A stretch of DNA of 64,000 bases from Lamellibrachia columna (Eukaryota > Annelida > Polychaeta > Sabellida > Siboglinidae): NCBI GenBank assembly GCA_963662155.1, contig OY759270.1, forward strand, positions 53,281,374 through 53,345,373. The letters run 5' to 3'. How positions within the stretch are numbered: position 1 is the first letter of the stretch; the number at the start of each line of letters is the position of its first letter. Positions 51,381 to 63,597 of the stretch are shown piece by piece. Made by a program: the position numbers and the translations under genes. The notes beneath the pieces were generated by a model. That model did no database searches, was not told where the DNA came from, and was given only the letters and a program-made list of their open reading frames with translations.

Positions 51381-52331
51381 CAGTATCGGTAGGATATTTG
51401 ATGACGATGGTCTCCAGGAAGGGGGGCTACATGTAATTCTCCCATGCAGGTGCTCGGTACAAACTGCATGGTTATTTGACCGGAGGGCTCTGTTCTCACC
51501 ACTTGGCTCTGGTGGTGCTCGTTCATATTTATTGGCATACAACTGCGGGCCGGGCCGGGCCGGGCTTGGACCTAAAGCCCGGCCCGTGCAGGGCACTAAT
51601 ATATATATATATACAAGCAATGCACATACATTGTCAGACAATGGCTAAGCTGGTATTCAAACAACATGGAAAGGCCTGTAGTCCGATATTGCTTCAGAAA
51701 ATATCAGTTGAGTGAAACATTGCAGAGTTAGCAAGCCAGTTACACCCCTTGTGTTGTGGTAGACTGGAGACAGGTCAGGTGGCAAGGACCATTTATATGG
51801 CCTCTCTCCCCATTCCCAACTCACACAAAGCAAAGGGCAGACCAATTAAGAATGTTAGCTTAGAGCAGGAGCTACAACCTCAAAGTAAACACATCATCTA
51901 TTATTAGTATTAGTACACCTGATGTTTGCATGACCCAACAAGGACATTGTTTAGAATGCACTCAAAAGTCTGATAAATGATCGGTTGACGGAATGTTGCT
52001 ATTGTTTCTAGCGTACAATAACATGGTAACATGTATATATTTTATATAATAAAAATATGTTTTAAAGGATGCGTTTTTATTTATTGTAATTCAAAGTCAC
52101 AATTCAACAAAATGTAAACATTACTGTTATATTTGTTTATCAATTGTGTACAAAATATTGAAATTCAGCAAAACGTGCAAAAATATATAATTAACAAATG
52201 CTGAATATATTTGGTTCTGCATTATGTAATTGTAATTGAAACGGTGTAATTGATTTGAAAAAATATGAGTATAATTGAAATTAAAAATGAAATGTAATTG
52301 ATCTAATTTTGTGTAATTGGACCCACCACTG
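50861..52331. mobile_element. hAT-type element with TIRs and 8-bp TSD
   Basis: Ends CAGGGATGGGTC at the left and GACCCACCACTG at the right, inverted repeats of the hAT CAGxG type. They are flanked by ATAACATC (50853-50860) and ATAGCATC (52332-52339), a target duplication with one mismatch. Both ends are rich in gtaattgtaatt motifs. No transposase seen, so non-autonomous. It carries a nested palindrome at 51222-51320. Confidence 0.82.
51222..51320. repeat. Palindrome with arms of about 38 bases
   Basis: tgtcttagatccacaaatta ... and its near-perfect reverse complement around an (AT)-rich loop; one mismatch in the first 40 bases. Lies inside the hAT element next to further (AT)n. Confidence 0.92.
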
Positions 52332-52339
52332 ATAGCATC

Positions 52340-52660
52340 TGCTATTTTTATCATTATTGTTAATTAGGGATAAATGACAGGTAATTAACTTTACTCGTTC
52401 TCGGCATTTCCACAGTGACTCATTTACATCAGCGTCGGCGTAGTAACATCTTTGTTGGAATTTCTCCTATGATAGTTACCGTGTTTATATTGCAGTCATA
52501 TATTATGTGGTTATGTCTACACATCCCAGCAATTTATTGTATTCTGTGGTGTGGTATATTTGGGGTGGTATTGGGTCTTGGCCCCCTTCGGCTAACTGTT
52601 TAAATTTTGTTTCGTATATAACTTGTTGCGCCACTACGCAGTAGCATAGTAAATTAATGG
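52340..52660. other. No gene seen
   Basis: Spacer between hAT element and LINE. Contains only short chance ORFs. Confidence 0.6.
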
Positions 52661-52661
52661 G

Positions 52662-55510
52662 TTACAAGATTTAACAAGATTGCCATCCCAAACAACAAGT
52701 TGCAAATGGCAAAGTGGACAAGGAAGCCATTGGCTTATCGAGAGTCCAACAATTTTCTCATCTATGTGTAACCCACCCTTATCAAATATCTGTCAATTCT
52801 ATTTTTAAACATATTCACACTACTAGCATTAACACAATCATTTGGCAGTTTGTTCCATTCATTTATCACCCTCTGTGAGAAAGAGTACTTTCTAATGTCC
52901 AACCTACACTGCTCCTTAACTAATGCTGCTTTGTGTCCTCTGGTTCTACTGCCTTCTTTAAGTTTGAAGAACATATTCCTATCCACATCCTCATAACCGT
53001 TCACTATTTTAAATACTTCTATTTGGTCTCCTCTTAGTCTCCTGGTCTCTAGTGTTGTCAAACCACATTGTAATAAGCGACTTTCGTAACTAAGGTCTCT
53101 CAATTCGGGAATCATTTTGGTTGCTCTTTGTTGTATTCTTTCTAGCTTGTCTATGTCCTTTTTACGATACGGCCTCCATGCTTGAATACAATATTTCAAA
53201 TGTGGTCTAACTATTGCTTTGTGCAGGGGCACAATTAGCTGTTTCTCCTTATACATGATAGTTCTCCTAAATAGCCCTAGAATTTGATTTCCTTTTGAAG
53301 CAGCAATCCCACATTGCTCTGAAACTTTCATGTCAGCACTAAATGTTACTCCCAAGTCCCTTTTCTTGTTTGGTTCTACCTAGTACAGCATCCCCCATTT
53401 TATATTCTTTGTCCATGTTTCCATGTCCTATGTGTATACATTTGCACTTCCCAAAATTGAATAACATTTGCCATTTTTCTGACCATTTAACTAATTTATC
53501 TAGATCATCCTGTAAACTTTGTTTATCTGTATCATTTGTAACCTTTCTGAGTACTTTTGTGTCATCTGCAAATTTGAGTACTTTGCTAGATATGTCATCT
53601 TCTAGATCATTTATATATATTAAAAACAGTACAGGGCCTAATACTGATCCCTGTGGTACCCCACTCAAAACCGATTTCCAGTTTGAAATCTCACCGTCTA
53701 CTATTACTCTCTGTCTTCTGTGTGTAAGCCACTTTTCTATCCAGTTGATTACATCATTACCTATACCATGGGCTTTTAGTTCAAGTATCAATCTTTGGTG
53801 TGGCACTTTATTGAAAGCTTTCCCGAAAATCTAAGTAGACAACATCCACTGGTGACCGTTCATCTACCCACTTTGTAATTTCTTCAAAAAAACACAAGAG
53901 ATTGGTTAGACATGACCTTGGTTTTAGGAACCCATGTTGAGATGTATTTATTAAATTATCTTTTACAAGGAATTCCACCATGTGGTCTCTAATTAATGTT
54001 TCGAGTAATTTACATACAACTGATGTTAAACTCACTGGTCTGTAATTTTCTGGCTTGTTCCTCGATCCCTTCTTAAATAGTGGCGTAATGTTTGCTTCTT
54101 TCCATTCTGAAGGAACTATTCCTTCTTCTAGTGACAAGTTAAACAATTTTGCAAGTAGTGTACTAATTTGCTCAACAATTTCCTTAAGCAGTTTTGGTGG
54201 TATCCCATCAACTCCAGGTGATTTATTATCTTTCATCTTCTTAATTTTGTTTGCTATCATTACAGGAGTTACAAATAACTGCCCTAAATGTTTTGATTTA
54301 TTTCCCTCAAATTTAGTAAATGGAACTGGAAGTGAGCTGATATCTTCTGTGGTAAATACTGAGCTGAAATACTCATTCAGGACCTCTGCCATTTGAAACC
54401 CCTCTGAAATTATGTTTCCCCTGTTGTTTTCCAGTGGTCCGACCTTATCTCAAACGTTCTGTTTACTCCTTACATAAGCATAGAAACTCTTGCTGTCATT
54501 TTTTATATTACCTGCCATTTTTTTTTCAAAGGTTCTTTTAGATTTTCTAATTTCAATTGTAGCTAGGTTAAGTGCCTCTTTGTAATTTACATAGTCTTCA
54601 TCCTTTTTGGTACGCCTATAAACCCTCCACATAGTTTGCTTAAACACTATTTTTCTAATAGCTTCTTTTGACAAGTGTTTCTTTCTAGACCATTTCCTTG
54701 TTTTTTCAAGGGAACAAATTTATCGATGATACTCTCAATTTCATATTTTAGAATATTCCAACATTCAATTGCGGTCTTATTCATCAGCATGTTATTCCAA
54801 TCTAGCTTTGCTAAGTATTTTCTCATATCTTTATAGTTACCTTTGTGGAACAAACTGCCAAATGATTGCATTAATGCTAGTAGTGTGAATATGTTTAAAA
54901 ATAGAATTGACAGATATTTAATAAGGGTGGGCTACACATAGATGAGAAAATTGTTGGACTCTCGATAAGCCAATGGCTTCCTTGTCCACTTTGCCATCTG
55001 GAACTTATTGTTTGGGATGGCAATCTTGTTAAATCCTATACGTTTTTTTATTTTTACTTTCTGATTTTACATTGATGTCAAAATGTATTTGATTGTGGTC
55101 ACTGTTACCCAATGGTTCAGGTATTTTTACATTGTCCACTAATTCTTTTTGTGATGATAAAACTATATCTAATACATTTTCTCCCCTGGTTGGTTCTAGC
55201 ACGTGCTGAGTAAGGAAGCTCTCCTGAATTAAAAATAAAAATTGTTGGTCATCACCCCCTGTACTCTCTAGAGATTCCCATTGTATGTGTCCATGGTTAA
55301 AATCTCCCATTATGATACATTCCCCTTTACTAACTTCCTTTATAGCATTTTGTGTTATCCTCTTCGTTTATGTTTGGACTTCGGTAAACTAATCCAATAG
55401 TTAATTTTGAATTTCCTGAAACTATTTTGCACCAAACAGCTTCATCGTTAATCTGCTTCGCTTTCTAATTTTATTTCATAAGCCTGAATAGATTCTTTAA
55501 CATATCAAAT
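52662..55510 (-). mobile_element. Second CR1-type LINE, frameshifted
   Basis: Minus-strand order: endonuclease end (GLVYRSPN-like stretch, MGDFNHGHIQWESLE, VLDIVLSSQ, 55029-55440), linker (MRKYLAKLDW, 54647-54838), reverse transcriptase (TEDISSLP, NKSPGVDGIPPKLL, ENYRPVSLTSVVCKLLE, SQHGFLKPRSCLTNLL, GVPQGSVLGPVLFLIYINDL, KFADDTKVL) and C-terminus (RPHLKYCIQAWRPY ... NKLPNDCVNASSVNMFKNRI), ending in stop at 52762. The 3' end runs to about 52662. Several frameshifts. FADD is intact. Confidence 0.9.
54843..55036 (+). mobile_element. Antisense 3' fragment of the same LINE family
   Basis: About 194 bp on the plus strand reading WNKLPNDCINASSVNMFKNR ... VGYT-stop plus 3' UTR, the reverse complement of 52667-52860 of the host LINE with few differences. 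It interrupts the linker between endonuclease and reverse transcriptase. Confidence 0.88.
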
Positions 55511-55639
55511 TACTACCATAGATATTAATAATTATTAGTACTATATATCTATGGTTACTACTAATGGGTTACTACTTTGCCTCTCCCCTCGCGAGATGCT
55601 AGGTACGCCACTGTCACTGTATATGTTGTCGCTATGTCG

Positions 55640-55917
55640 TGCTGCGAATATTTACTAACTTATTATTAATTTTTTTCCAGGCAATCCAGCTCTTGCATTA
55701 CCACAGATCAAGAAATTAGGTGTTTGCGTAGCCGTAGAGCAAACATGTAATTCCAGCAAGATTTCCTAAACAACTGCATTCGTAGAACTGCATAATATCC
55801 TGCGAGTACAACTCGAAAACAGCCCAGCGTAACGTCGCCACGTGCGCGTGTTTACAGCGCATCAATATTTAAAACCACGATAAAACGTCCCGGATGTAGC
55901 ACCAACGAAAGGCAAAA
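55640..55917 (+). promoter_or_regulatory. Probable zinc-finger gene promoter/5' UTR
   Basis: CpG content rises sharply before the ATG, with a CACGTG E-box near 55840. No TATA box is obvious, suggesting a TATA-less start. The boundary with the LINE remnant to the left (about 55510) is approximate. Confidence 0.4.
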
Positions 55918-56047
55918 ATGGCGTCGCGTAGACGAAAGTTACCCGTTCGTCCTAGCAGCCAAGAACACAACTCAGCATCCGTATCAGGGCAGTTACATGA
56001 ACAAGAACCAGACGAGTTTGTTACACTAAAATACCCTGACAACGCAG
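55918..56047 (+). CDS. Zinc-finger gene exon 1
   Basis: Starts at ATGG with A at -3 (MASRRRKLPVRPSS), 43 codons plus one base, then CAG|gtaatg. Its phase joins exon 2 to make GAA. The basic start could act as a nuclear signal (inference). Confidence 0.82.
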
Positions 56048-59000
56048 GTAATGTTTTATCTGGTGATTTCAACATGATTCGCTAAATGTGACTAAAACGC
56101 CGAGCACGTCAACCATGCCCCTTCCAGCCGTCAACACTTTAGAGATTTATACAAACTGTAAAAGCGCAGCCCGCTGCAACTAGAAAGCTGAATACGTTGA
56201 TTTTGTTTGGAGCCAACCGTTTCCCCAGATTGACGACAACAAGTTTTGTTTTGAAAAATACCTTTGTTTGGTATTTGAAACCGTAATTCATGTAATTATA
56301 TGATAAATTTTAGTATATTAACCAAGTTAGATGATTACTTCGGCAATATTATGCTGTACAATCACCGTTTTACCAACTTGTCTTTTCTTTAGACTAGTTT
56401 AGGCTTTGGCCTTTAAAAAGTTGAAGTTTAGCCTTTAAGATTTACTGAAGAAATTTTTTTTTAGCAAATATCAACCACCATTTTTATAACATCTTGTTTT
56501 CTAATTAATGTTATCAGTAAATATACCTCAGTTGTGTCAAAATTTGCCTTTTAAGTTTTGAAATGAGATGCCTTGACACTTGCCTTCACTGCCACTGGCT
56601 TAGTTTGAAGTTGCAGTGGACAGCAATCATAATATTTTAAAATTTAAATTGAATTTGTTTTCAAACGTGCGTGCACATTGTATTAAACGATTACATCTTT
56701 TAGATTCTATAGCGTTTAATTGTCCAATTGTTTTACTAAATATTTTGTTATCACACTCAGGTCTGGGTCCGAGTACATTTTTATGAGTATGAATACGAGT
56801 ACATTGGTGATGGCTGAATACGAGTACATTACTAAAAGCTGATTACGAGTACATATTGTATGATATAGTAAATTATTAGTAATAGCATATTTAAATAATA
56901 AAACTTGTTAATTAATTTATATAATTCAGGAACACTTGATTATGCAAAGGCTGTTGATCAAACATGTGGCATTATATATATAGGGGCACTCTGATTAACC
57001 CACCATTGATTCATCGACATAATCTGCACAAGTACACTCACTTAAACCAGTCATTACCTAGGGTTACCATCTCAGAAATACCTAGCCAATAAACTTTAAA
57101 TATTTCTGTAATGATCTCAGAAGAGTGAGTGATTGCTAAATCTGCACAGTGTTAAGCAAGTTATAAAATTAAACAAATAGGAATAGATCTGAGGCACTAA
57201 ACCACTTCTCTTATATCTGCTCTCTCAGACCCTAGATGTAGTTTTGTTAGCACCTGACTGTTAATTGCACTTATCATCTGACCACCTTCTGATTGTAGAC
57301 TATGTAGAGAGCCATGATCTGCTCACTACAAAACACTTTTACTGAGAACGTGCAACTGGATTCACAAATCAGACAATGTAAATGTAGGTTTACTCTGCAT
57401 AATACACAATATGAGGCTTATTAAACAATAATATATAACTGTACATCAGGTGCATGATCTAACAATAATTATTATAATAAGAAATATAACCATTAAACAA
57501 GTACTTTATCAGACTGCATGTATTGGTCTCGCCCCAGCATTACCTATGTAATGTAGTGAGTCTACTTGTGAGAAGAGTTCTCCAAATTGGAACAAAGGGG
57601 TTGTGTACTAATTTTAATAAAAACTACTGGTGCTGTGTGACTTGAGACACCATAGAAATATATTCAGCTAATTCTTAACACTGTCCCTTGTAGGAGCAAC
57701 AAAGACATTTTAAGGCTAACTGATGAATGGCCCCTTCATTATGGACTTCCTGGCTTAATTTTACAAAAACAAGGATTATAGCTGGAGCTGGTTACTGGCA
57801 TAACTGTTTGCCTAAGGCTAACTATGGGTTTCTGACTGGGAAAAGATGCTGATTTATTGAAGCCTTTAGTTAATTTGTTATATCAATCATAAATAATGTA
57901 TTTGAACATTTCAGATACTTTGTGGAAGTATTTAAATAAAAAAATATCTTCATTCTGTTAAATACAAATACATGATAAAACTATATTTAAAACAAAATCA
58001 TAACTAATTATTATAGCATCATATTAAAAAAAATACTCAAATGTACTCATAAAATCTTAGTACATTGAGCACGAGTTCGAGTATACAACCCAACATTTCC
58101 ATGAGTACCGAGTCCATCGGCTCCAGGTCTGCTCAGGTCATTGTTGAGGGTGTCCTCTATTGGCAGATACCACTTTAAGCAAAAATATTTACAATGCATG
58201 CATATCAACAACTAAAACTCCCAAAGTCTCATGGAATTTGTGTGAATAAGGTGATTATCATTTAAATAGTTAATCATGACTCCAATAAAAATAATAATAC
58301 TCTGTTTTTTAATCAATAGTCCTGCTTTAGCCCCAGATAGAGATATTCAAAGTATAAAACATAAGTTTTAAGAAACAGTATATACACAAAGACACATACA
58401 TTAAAAATACTTTCAGAGGTACAAATGGACAAAATGAATTGATCATTCTTATTTTAAACACGGTAAACTATTTTTCTGTTGGTGTAATTTACTATTACTA
58501 TTATTTCTTTGTTTTAGAACAACACCCCCTGGTGGGCCGAGGCGCCACTACTACATTGGTACAAACTGATGTGCATGAGTCCGTTGGCGTTAAAATAAAA
58601 ACGGAACCCGTTGAAGAGCCCCGACGATCCTCTCGGAAACGCAACTCTAAGTCAGCCCTCGAGTTGCTTGGAATTACACCAAAGAAGGAGGCATCATCGG
58701 GAACAGTTCACACACCAAAGAAGCACAGATCGAAACCTGACATAACCGTATCAGAATCATGCAGTCTAAACCAGTCATGTGCAAAAATGACAGAGGAAAG
58801 CGCCACACCAAAGAAGGTAGTTTCTCGAGGTCGCGGAAGACCACGCAAAAAGGCCGAGACGACTGGCGCTGTAATTGTCCGACAGAATGTCTCTCCCAGG
58901 GAGGAGATTGGCAGTGGTGATGTTGTTGGGAATGGAACTGGGCATCAGGATTTAACTGGGAATGACATGGGAGGTGTAGCGACAGACAAAAATGGGAAAG

Positions 59001-62000
59001 GAGATGCTATCAGTGGTCCGATCGCAATGGTGTCGTCTCACAAAACCATCCCCATTGGCAATAATAGAGCAGTTAAGACTATGCAGGCTGACAATCTTCC
59101 GACAAGCAATTCTGTTCAGATGTCTTGCTCCGGGAAAGAAGCCACATCGCCAGAAACCGATCAGCTGACAAGACTCTTAATACAGCTCTCGTCATCTGCA
59201 AACAACGGAACTGAAGTGAATGGGGTAGACGAACAACTGGAAGCCACAGAAATGTTGCAGAATGCAGCGTTTGATGACCAGACAGAAGTCACAACTGGTG
59301 ACGGTGATCAAAGAGCTTTTCCACGACAGACATTTGTACTTGTTGAAGCCAACAGGATGCCTGAGAAAGCAGGGTCATCGGTGGCGGAAGGTGGTGAAAA
59401 CGAAACAAATGGTCAGTATATAAGTTTTGTGACAGCCTCTTGCAGTATTCTTCTTGAAAATGGTCAATTTTGGATTTTTTTAAGCGAACTAGAAGTATTA
59501 TTCCTGTTATAAATAGTCTGATTACTTTTCATATAGCAGAGTTTCTTTTTTTAACTGTTAAACATCTTGAGTAATATGTTAAATACTGCTTAATTACTAA
59601 TGTGTTCTTTAACATGTTTACTTTTTTGACAATTTCTTTATTTGTAGCAGTTCTGTTCATCTTCTTGATCTTCTGCAGAAATAGTGCAAGAGAACGCAGA
59701 GTCAGCGTGTGATGACACTGATCATGACATTGGCGCCGTGTCGGTCGTCGACCTGGCCGATCTGGATGTTGGTGACACGGGCAGATCGCTGCGGGTCCCT
59801 AGACGAATGCTACCCCCCAGACATGCCTGCGTCCCCGTCACAAGTGATGACCTCGATAACCCCGAACGAAGCGTCTCTGGGAAGCGCGTGAAGCCGATGC
59901 GACAGGTCGTCATGACCCAGAACTTGCAAGACATCGTGGACAAGCTGGAGCCCGCTGATGAGATGAAGAACCACATCAACGTCACACAGGGTAAGTTCAA
60001 CTGTTGGCACAAAAATGTCTTTATTAAATAGGTAGTTGCTACTGATAACGTACTGCCTGTGTGTAATACAAATGTACTGCCTGTGGTGATAGTGTCATAC
60101 AAACCAGTATTGCACTATTATGCATGTGTGCCAAACAGTTAGTTAAAACTCGTTGCTTCAGAATGTTGCATCGGGCTCGCTAGCTTGCTCAATACAACAT
60201 TCTGAAGCAACCCATGCGTACAACCCAGTATTGTTTAATAAGTGTATAATAGTATATAGATTACACAACTGTGTTCAGTGCATTGTCAAAGGGGCACCTT
60301 ACATAGGTGACTATTTCTGTGTTAAAAATCACTGTGTTTAATACAGATAATGTGACACGATGGTGTGATATCCACATTATGTGTACATTTATGAGAGACT
60401 TATGACCACCCATCCCTGCTGTCTGCTTCTGCCTGTCCAAGCAAAAGTGGACTTTAAGATGGCGACTTGATGAAATGATCTAAAACAGGAGGACCCAGTT
60501 TATGTTCTTGTGTTTGTAAAGCTCAATAAACAGGAGAACCCAGTTTATGTTCAAGTGTTTGTAAAGCTCAATAAACAGGAGAACCCAGTTTGTGTTCATG
60601 TGTTGTAAAGCCCAATAAACTGCATAGCAAGCAACAACTAATCAGCGATATCATGTAATCACAACAGTTTTAAACCATTCATTCAGTATATATTTTGTAA
60701 ATACAACTGTTAAGTTTTCTCACTGCAACGTTTCAGCAACCATCAGTTGCGTACTTCAGGAACTGAATTCTGCAATCAGTCATCCCAGAATGAAGTTCCT
60801 GAAGAAGAGAACCAATGGTTGCTGAAGCGGCGCAGTGGGTAATCTTCATAGGAATTCTATATTAAGTTATTCTCCCAACTTTACGACAACATAATATTAT
60901 ATTTAAGCTTTTATCAACCTGCACTACATATATACGTGTTGATATTCTTTGTGTTCCGTAGTGGGAACTGGGAACAGGAAACACTTCACGTGTAAGTACT
61001 GCGACAAGCCTCTGCTGGACCGCCATGACTTCCGCAGACACATCAAGAAACACCCAGAGGTCGACTACAAGCCGTTCATCTGTCCGCTCTGTGGATACAG
61101 AGGTAACATCTGTCCTAGTCCTCAGCATGTTGCCTTACTTGAGCCGTCTACTCCTCTACTGTTCAAGCTTTTGACTTATAGTTGCCCTAGTGATATAAGT
61201 GGCAAAAACGCTGAAAAGTCAAAATAATCATGTCATTGGATGTTAATTATGCATTTTTAAAAGCAATTGAAAGGCGAAAATTATAGCATTCCAGTGATTA
61301 TTGTGAAAGTTATAAAGTTTGACACAACACTGGAATTGCAAAGAGTGTTGTGTCAAAGGAACTGTTACTTCCACTAATTGACCAGGTGGATGTGTGCTAT
61401 AACCAAAGAGTGTTGTGTCAAAGGAACTGTTACTTCCACTAGTTGACCAGGCGGATGTGTGCTATAACCAAAGAGTGTTGTGTCAAAGGAACTGTTACTT
61501 CCACTAATTGACCAGGTGGATGTGTGCTATAACCAAAGAGTGTTGTGTCAAAGGAACTGTTACTTCCACTAATTGACCAGGCGGATGTGTGCTATAACCA
61601 AAGAGTGTTGTGTCAAAGGAACTGTTACTTCCACTAGTTGACCAGGCGGATGTGTGCTATAACCAAAGAGTGTTGTGTCAAAGGAACTGTTACTTCCACT
61701 AATTGACCAGGCGGATGTGTGCTATAACCAAAGAGTGTTGTGTCAAAGGAACTGTTACTTCCACTAATTGACCAGGCGGATGTGTGCTATAACCAAAGAG
61801 TGTTGTGTCAAAGGAACTGTTACTTCCACTAGTTGACCAGGCGGATGTGTGCTATAACCAAAGAGTGTTGTGTCAAAGGAACTGTTACTTCCACTAATTG
61901 ACCAGGCGGATGTGTGCTATAACCAAAGAGTGTTGTGTCAAAGGAACTGTTACTTCCACTAATTGACCAGGCGGATGTGTGCTATAACCAAAGAGTGTTG

Positions 62001-63597
62001 TGTCAAAGGAACTGTTACTTCCACTAGTTGACCAGGCGGATGTGTGCTATAACCAAAGAGTGTTGTGTCAAAGGAACTGTTACTTCCACTAGTTGACCAG
62101 GCGGATGTGTGCTATAACCAAAGAGTGTTGTGTCAAAGGAACTGTTACTTCCACTAATTGACCAGGCGGATGTGTGCTATAACCAAAGAGTGTTGTGTCA
62201 AAGGAACTGTTACTTCCACTAATTGACCAGGTGGATGTGTGCTATAACCAAAGAGTGTTGTGTCAAAGGAACTGTTACTTCCACTAATTGACCAGGCGGA
62301 TGTGTGCTATAACCAAAGAGTGTTGTGTCAAAGGAACTGTTACTTCCACTAGTTGACCAGGCGGATGTGTGCTATAACCAAAGAGTGTTGTGTCAAAGGA
62401 ACTGTTACTTCCACTAATTGACCAGGCGGATGTGTGCTATAACCAAAGAGTGTTGTGTCAAAGGAACTGTTACTTCCACTAATTGACCAGGCGGATGTGT
62501 GCTATAACCAAGTCTGCTGGCTGTTGATTGCAGCCCAGATACGAGCTCAGATAGCACGCCATATCAACATCCATAGTGACATCAAACCATACACATGCAC
62601 GGAGTGTGGCAAGGGGTTCAACTTTAAACAGAAGGTAAATCCTAAATACTGTACAGTTTACATACATAATGGTGCTATCACAAGTTCTTGTTATTTTGGG
62701 GTTGTTTTGTTAACAATATTGTTCAGAGTTGATATTCTTTGTAATGTTTATTTTAAACATCATTCTCTCTACACATAAATGTTACTTACAAATCAATAAA
62801 GAAAAAGTCAGTGCCTTTAATAACCAGCAAGCTACAAAAATGCTAAATTACTTGTGGTACAACAACTTATAGTATTACTATTATTAGCTGTTACAGAATA
62901 GTAGGTCTAACGTATTCGTGTCCCTCCCAACTGTGTGTCCCTCCCAACTGCGTGTCCCTCCCAACTGCATGTCCCTCCCAACTGCGTGTCCCTCCCAATT
63001 GTGTGTCCCTCGCCAACTGTGTGTCCCTCGCCAACTGTGTGTCCCAACTGTGTGTCCCTCCTAACTTTGTCCCTCCCAACTGCGTGTCCCTCCCAACTGT
63101 GTGTCCCTCCCAACTGCGTGTCCCTCCCAACTGTGTGTCCCTCCCAACTGTGTGGCCCTCCCAACTGTGTGTCCCTCCCAACTGCGTGTCCCACCCAACT
63201 GCGTGTCCCTCCCAACTGCGTGTCCCTCCCAACTGTGTGTGTCCCTCCCAACTGTGTGTCCCTCCCAACTGTGTGTCCCTCCCAACTGTGTGTCCCTCCC
63301 AACTGTGTGTCCCTCGCCAACTGCGTGTCCCTCCCAACTGTGTGTCCCTCCCAACTGCTGATACATTTCTATCCAAATGCTGTTGACATTATTCAAGTTG
63401 TTGTTTTATAAAAATGAAATATCAGACAAATGTATGTGTCGGTCGTCTGCAACGCTCTGTTCTTAAGTTGCAACTACACATGAAGTATCACCGCGATGAA
63501 CGTGACGAACAGTGCCCCCTGTGTGAGAAGGCATTTCACGAACACAAGACGCTGAAAACACATCTCCTTAAGATTCACAATGTCTTCAACATGAGAG
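55918..63597 (+). CDS. C2H2 zinc-finger protein with AT-hook, 5' part of gene
   Basis: Probable nuclear DNA-binding protein. Exons: 55918-56047, 58518-59411, 59679-59990, 60962-61102, 62534-62634, 63468-63597. All splices are GT-AG and phase-compatible (1,1,1,1,0), giving 569 codons before the gene leaves the window. Residues 1-445 are low-complexity and acidic/basic, with a SUMO-type IKTE site near 69 and an AT-hook (RGRGRPRKK) near 150. Four C2H2 fingers follow. Finger 1 lies within exon 4. Finger 2 spans exons 4/5 and finger 3 spans exons 5/6, each giving exact C-x2-C-x12-H-x3-H spacing, which strongly supports the splicing. Finger 4 (CPLCEKAF) is in exon 6. The paralogue group is not recognised. 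Confidence 0.9.
56048..58517 (+). other. Zinc-finger gene intron 1
   Basis: AT-rich. The segments around 56760-56870 and 58020-58130 share gagtaca-type motifs (cgagtacatt / cgagttcgagtat) in roughly inverted orientation, so a decayed inverted-repeat element may lie between them. No gene seen. Confidence 0.5.
58518..59411 (+). CDS. Zinc-finger gene exon 2, AT-hook
   Basis: 894 bp after tttgttttag, ending AATG|gtcagt. It encodes KIKTEPVEEP (SUMO consensus), SRKRNSK, a KKE/KKH-rich stretch and RGRGRPRKK, a classical AT-hook that binds the minor groove. The rest is Ser/Thr/Gly-rich and probably disordered. Confidence 0.9.
59679..59990 (+). CDS. Zinc-finger gene exon 3
   Basis: 312 bp between cttctgcag and CAGG|gtaagt. 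It encodes an acidic stretch (DDTDHDIGAVSVVDLADLD) and a more structured part (QVVMTQNLQDIVDKLEPADE) not assignable to a known domain. GC is clearly higher than in the flanking introns, as expected for coding DNA. Confidence 0.9.
59991..60961 (+). other. Zinc-finger gene intron 3 with hairpins and a 45-bp repeat
   Basis: Holds a perfect 17-base inverted repeat (gttgcttcagaatgttg ... caacattctgaagcaac, 60153-60211), three copies of a 45-bp unit (60485-60620, caggagaacccagttt) and an imperfect palindrome (60718-60842). Confidence 0.8.
60962..61102 (+). CDS. Zinc-finger gene exon 4, finger 1 and half of finger 2
   Basis: 141 bp between gttccgtag and AGAG|gtaaca. It contains a complete C2H2 finger (FTCKYC ... 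HDFRRHIKKH) and the Cys pair of the next (CPLCGYR). Confidence 0.95.
61335..62512. repeat. 65-bp minisatellite, 18 copies
   Basis: Unit AAAGAGTGTTGTGTCAAAGG plus aactgttacttccactaattgaccaggcggatgtgtgctataacc, nearly identical copies, ending about 22 bases before the exon 5 acceptor of the zinc-finger gene. Confidence 0.97.
62534..62634 (+). CDS. Zinc-finger gene exon 5, fingers 2-3
   Basis: 101 bp between gattgcag and AAG|gtaaat. It supplies the His pair of finger 2 (ARHINIH), a linker (SDIKPY) and the Cys pair of finger 3 (CTECGKGF). The last copy of an 18-unit 65-bp array stops about 25 bases before it. Confidence 0.95.
62925..63355. repeat. 17-bp pyrimidine-rich array, about 25 copies
   Basis: Unit GTGTCCCTCCCAACTGT with a g/t alternation (gcgtg or gtgtg). 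It lies in intron 5 of the zinc-finger gene, just upstream of exon 6. Confidence 0.96.
63468..63597 (+). CDS. Zinc-finger gene exon 6, fingers 3-4
   Basis: 130 bp after gttcttaag, ending AGAG|gtactc in phase 1. It completes finger 3 (LQLHMKYH) and encodes finger 4 (CPLCEKAF ... THLLKIH). The acceptor has a weak pyrimidine tract, but a pyrimidine-rich 17-bp array ends about 115 bases upstream. Confidence 0.92.
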
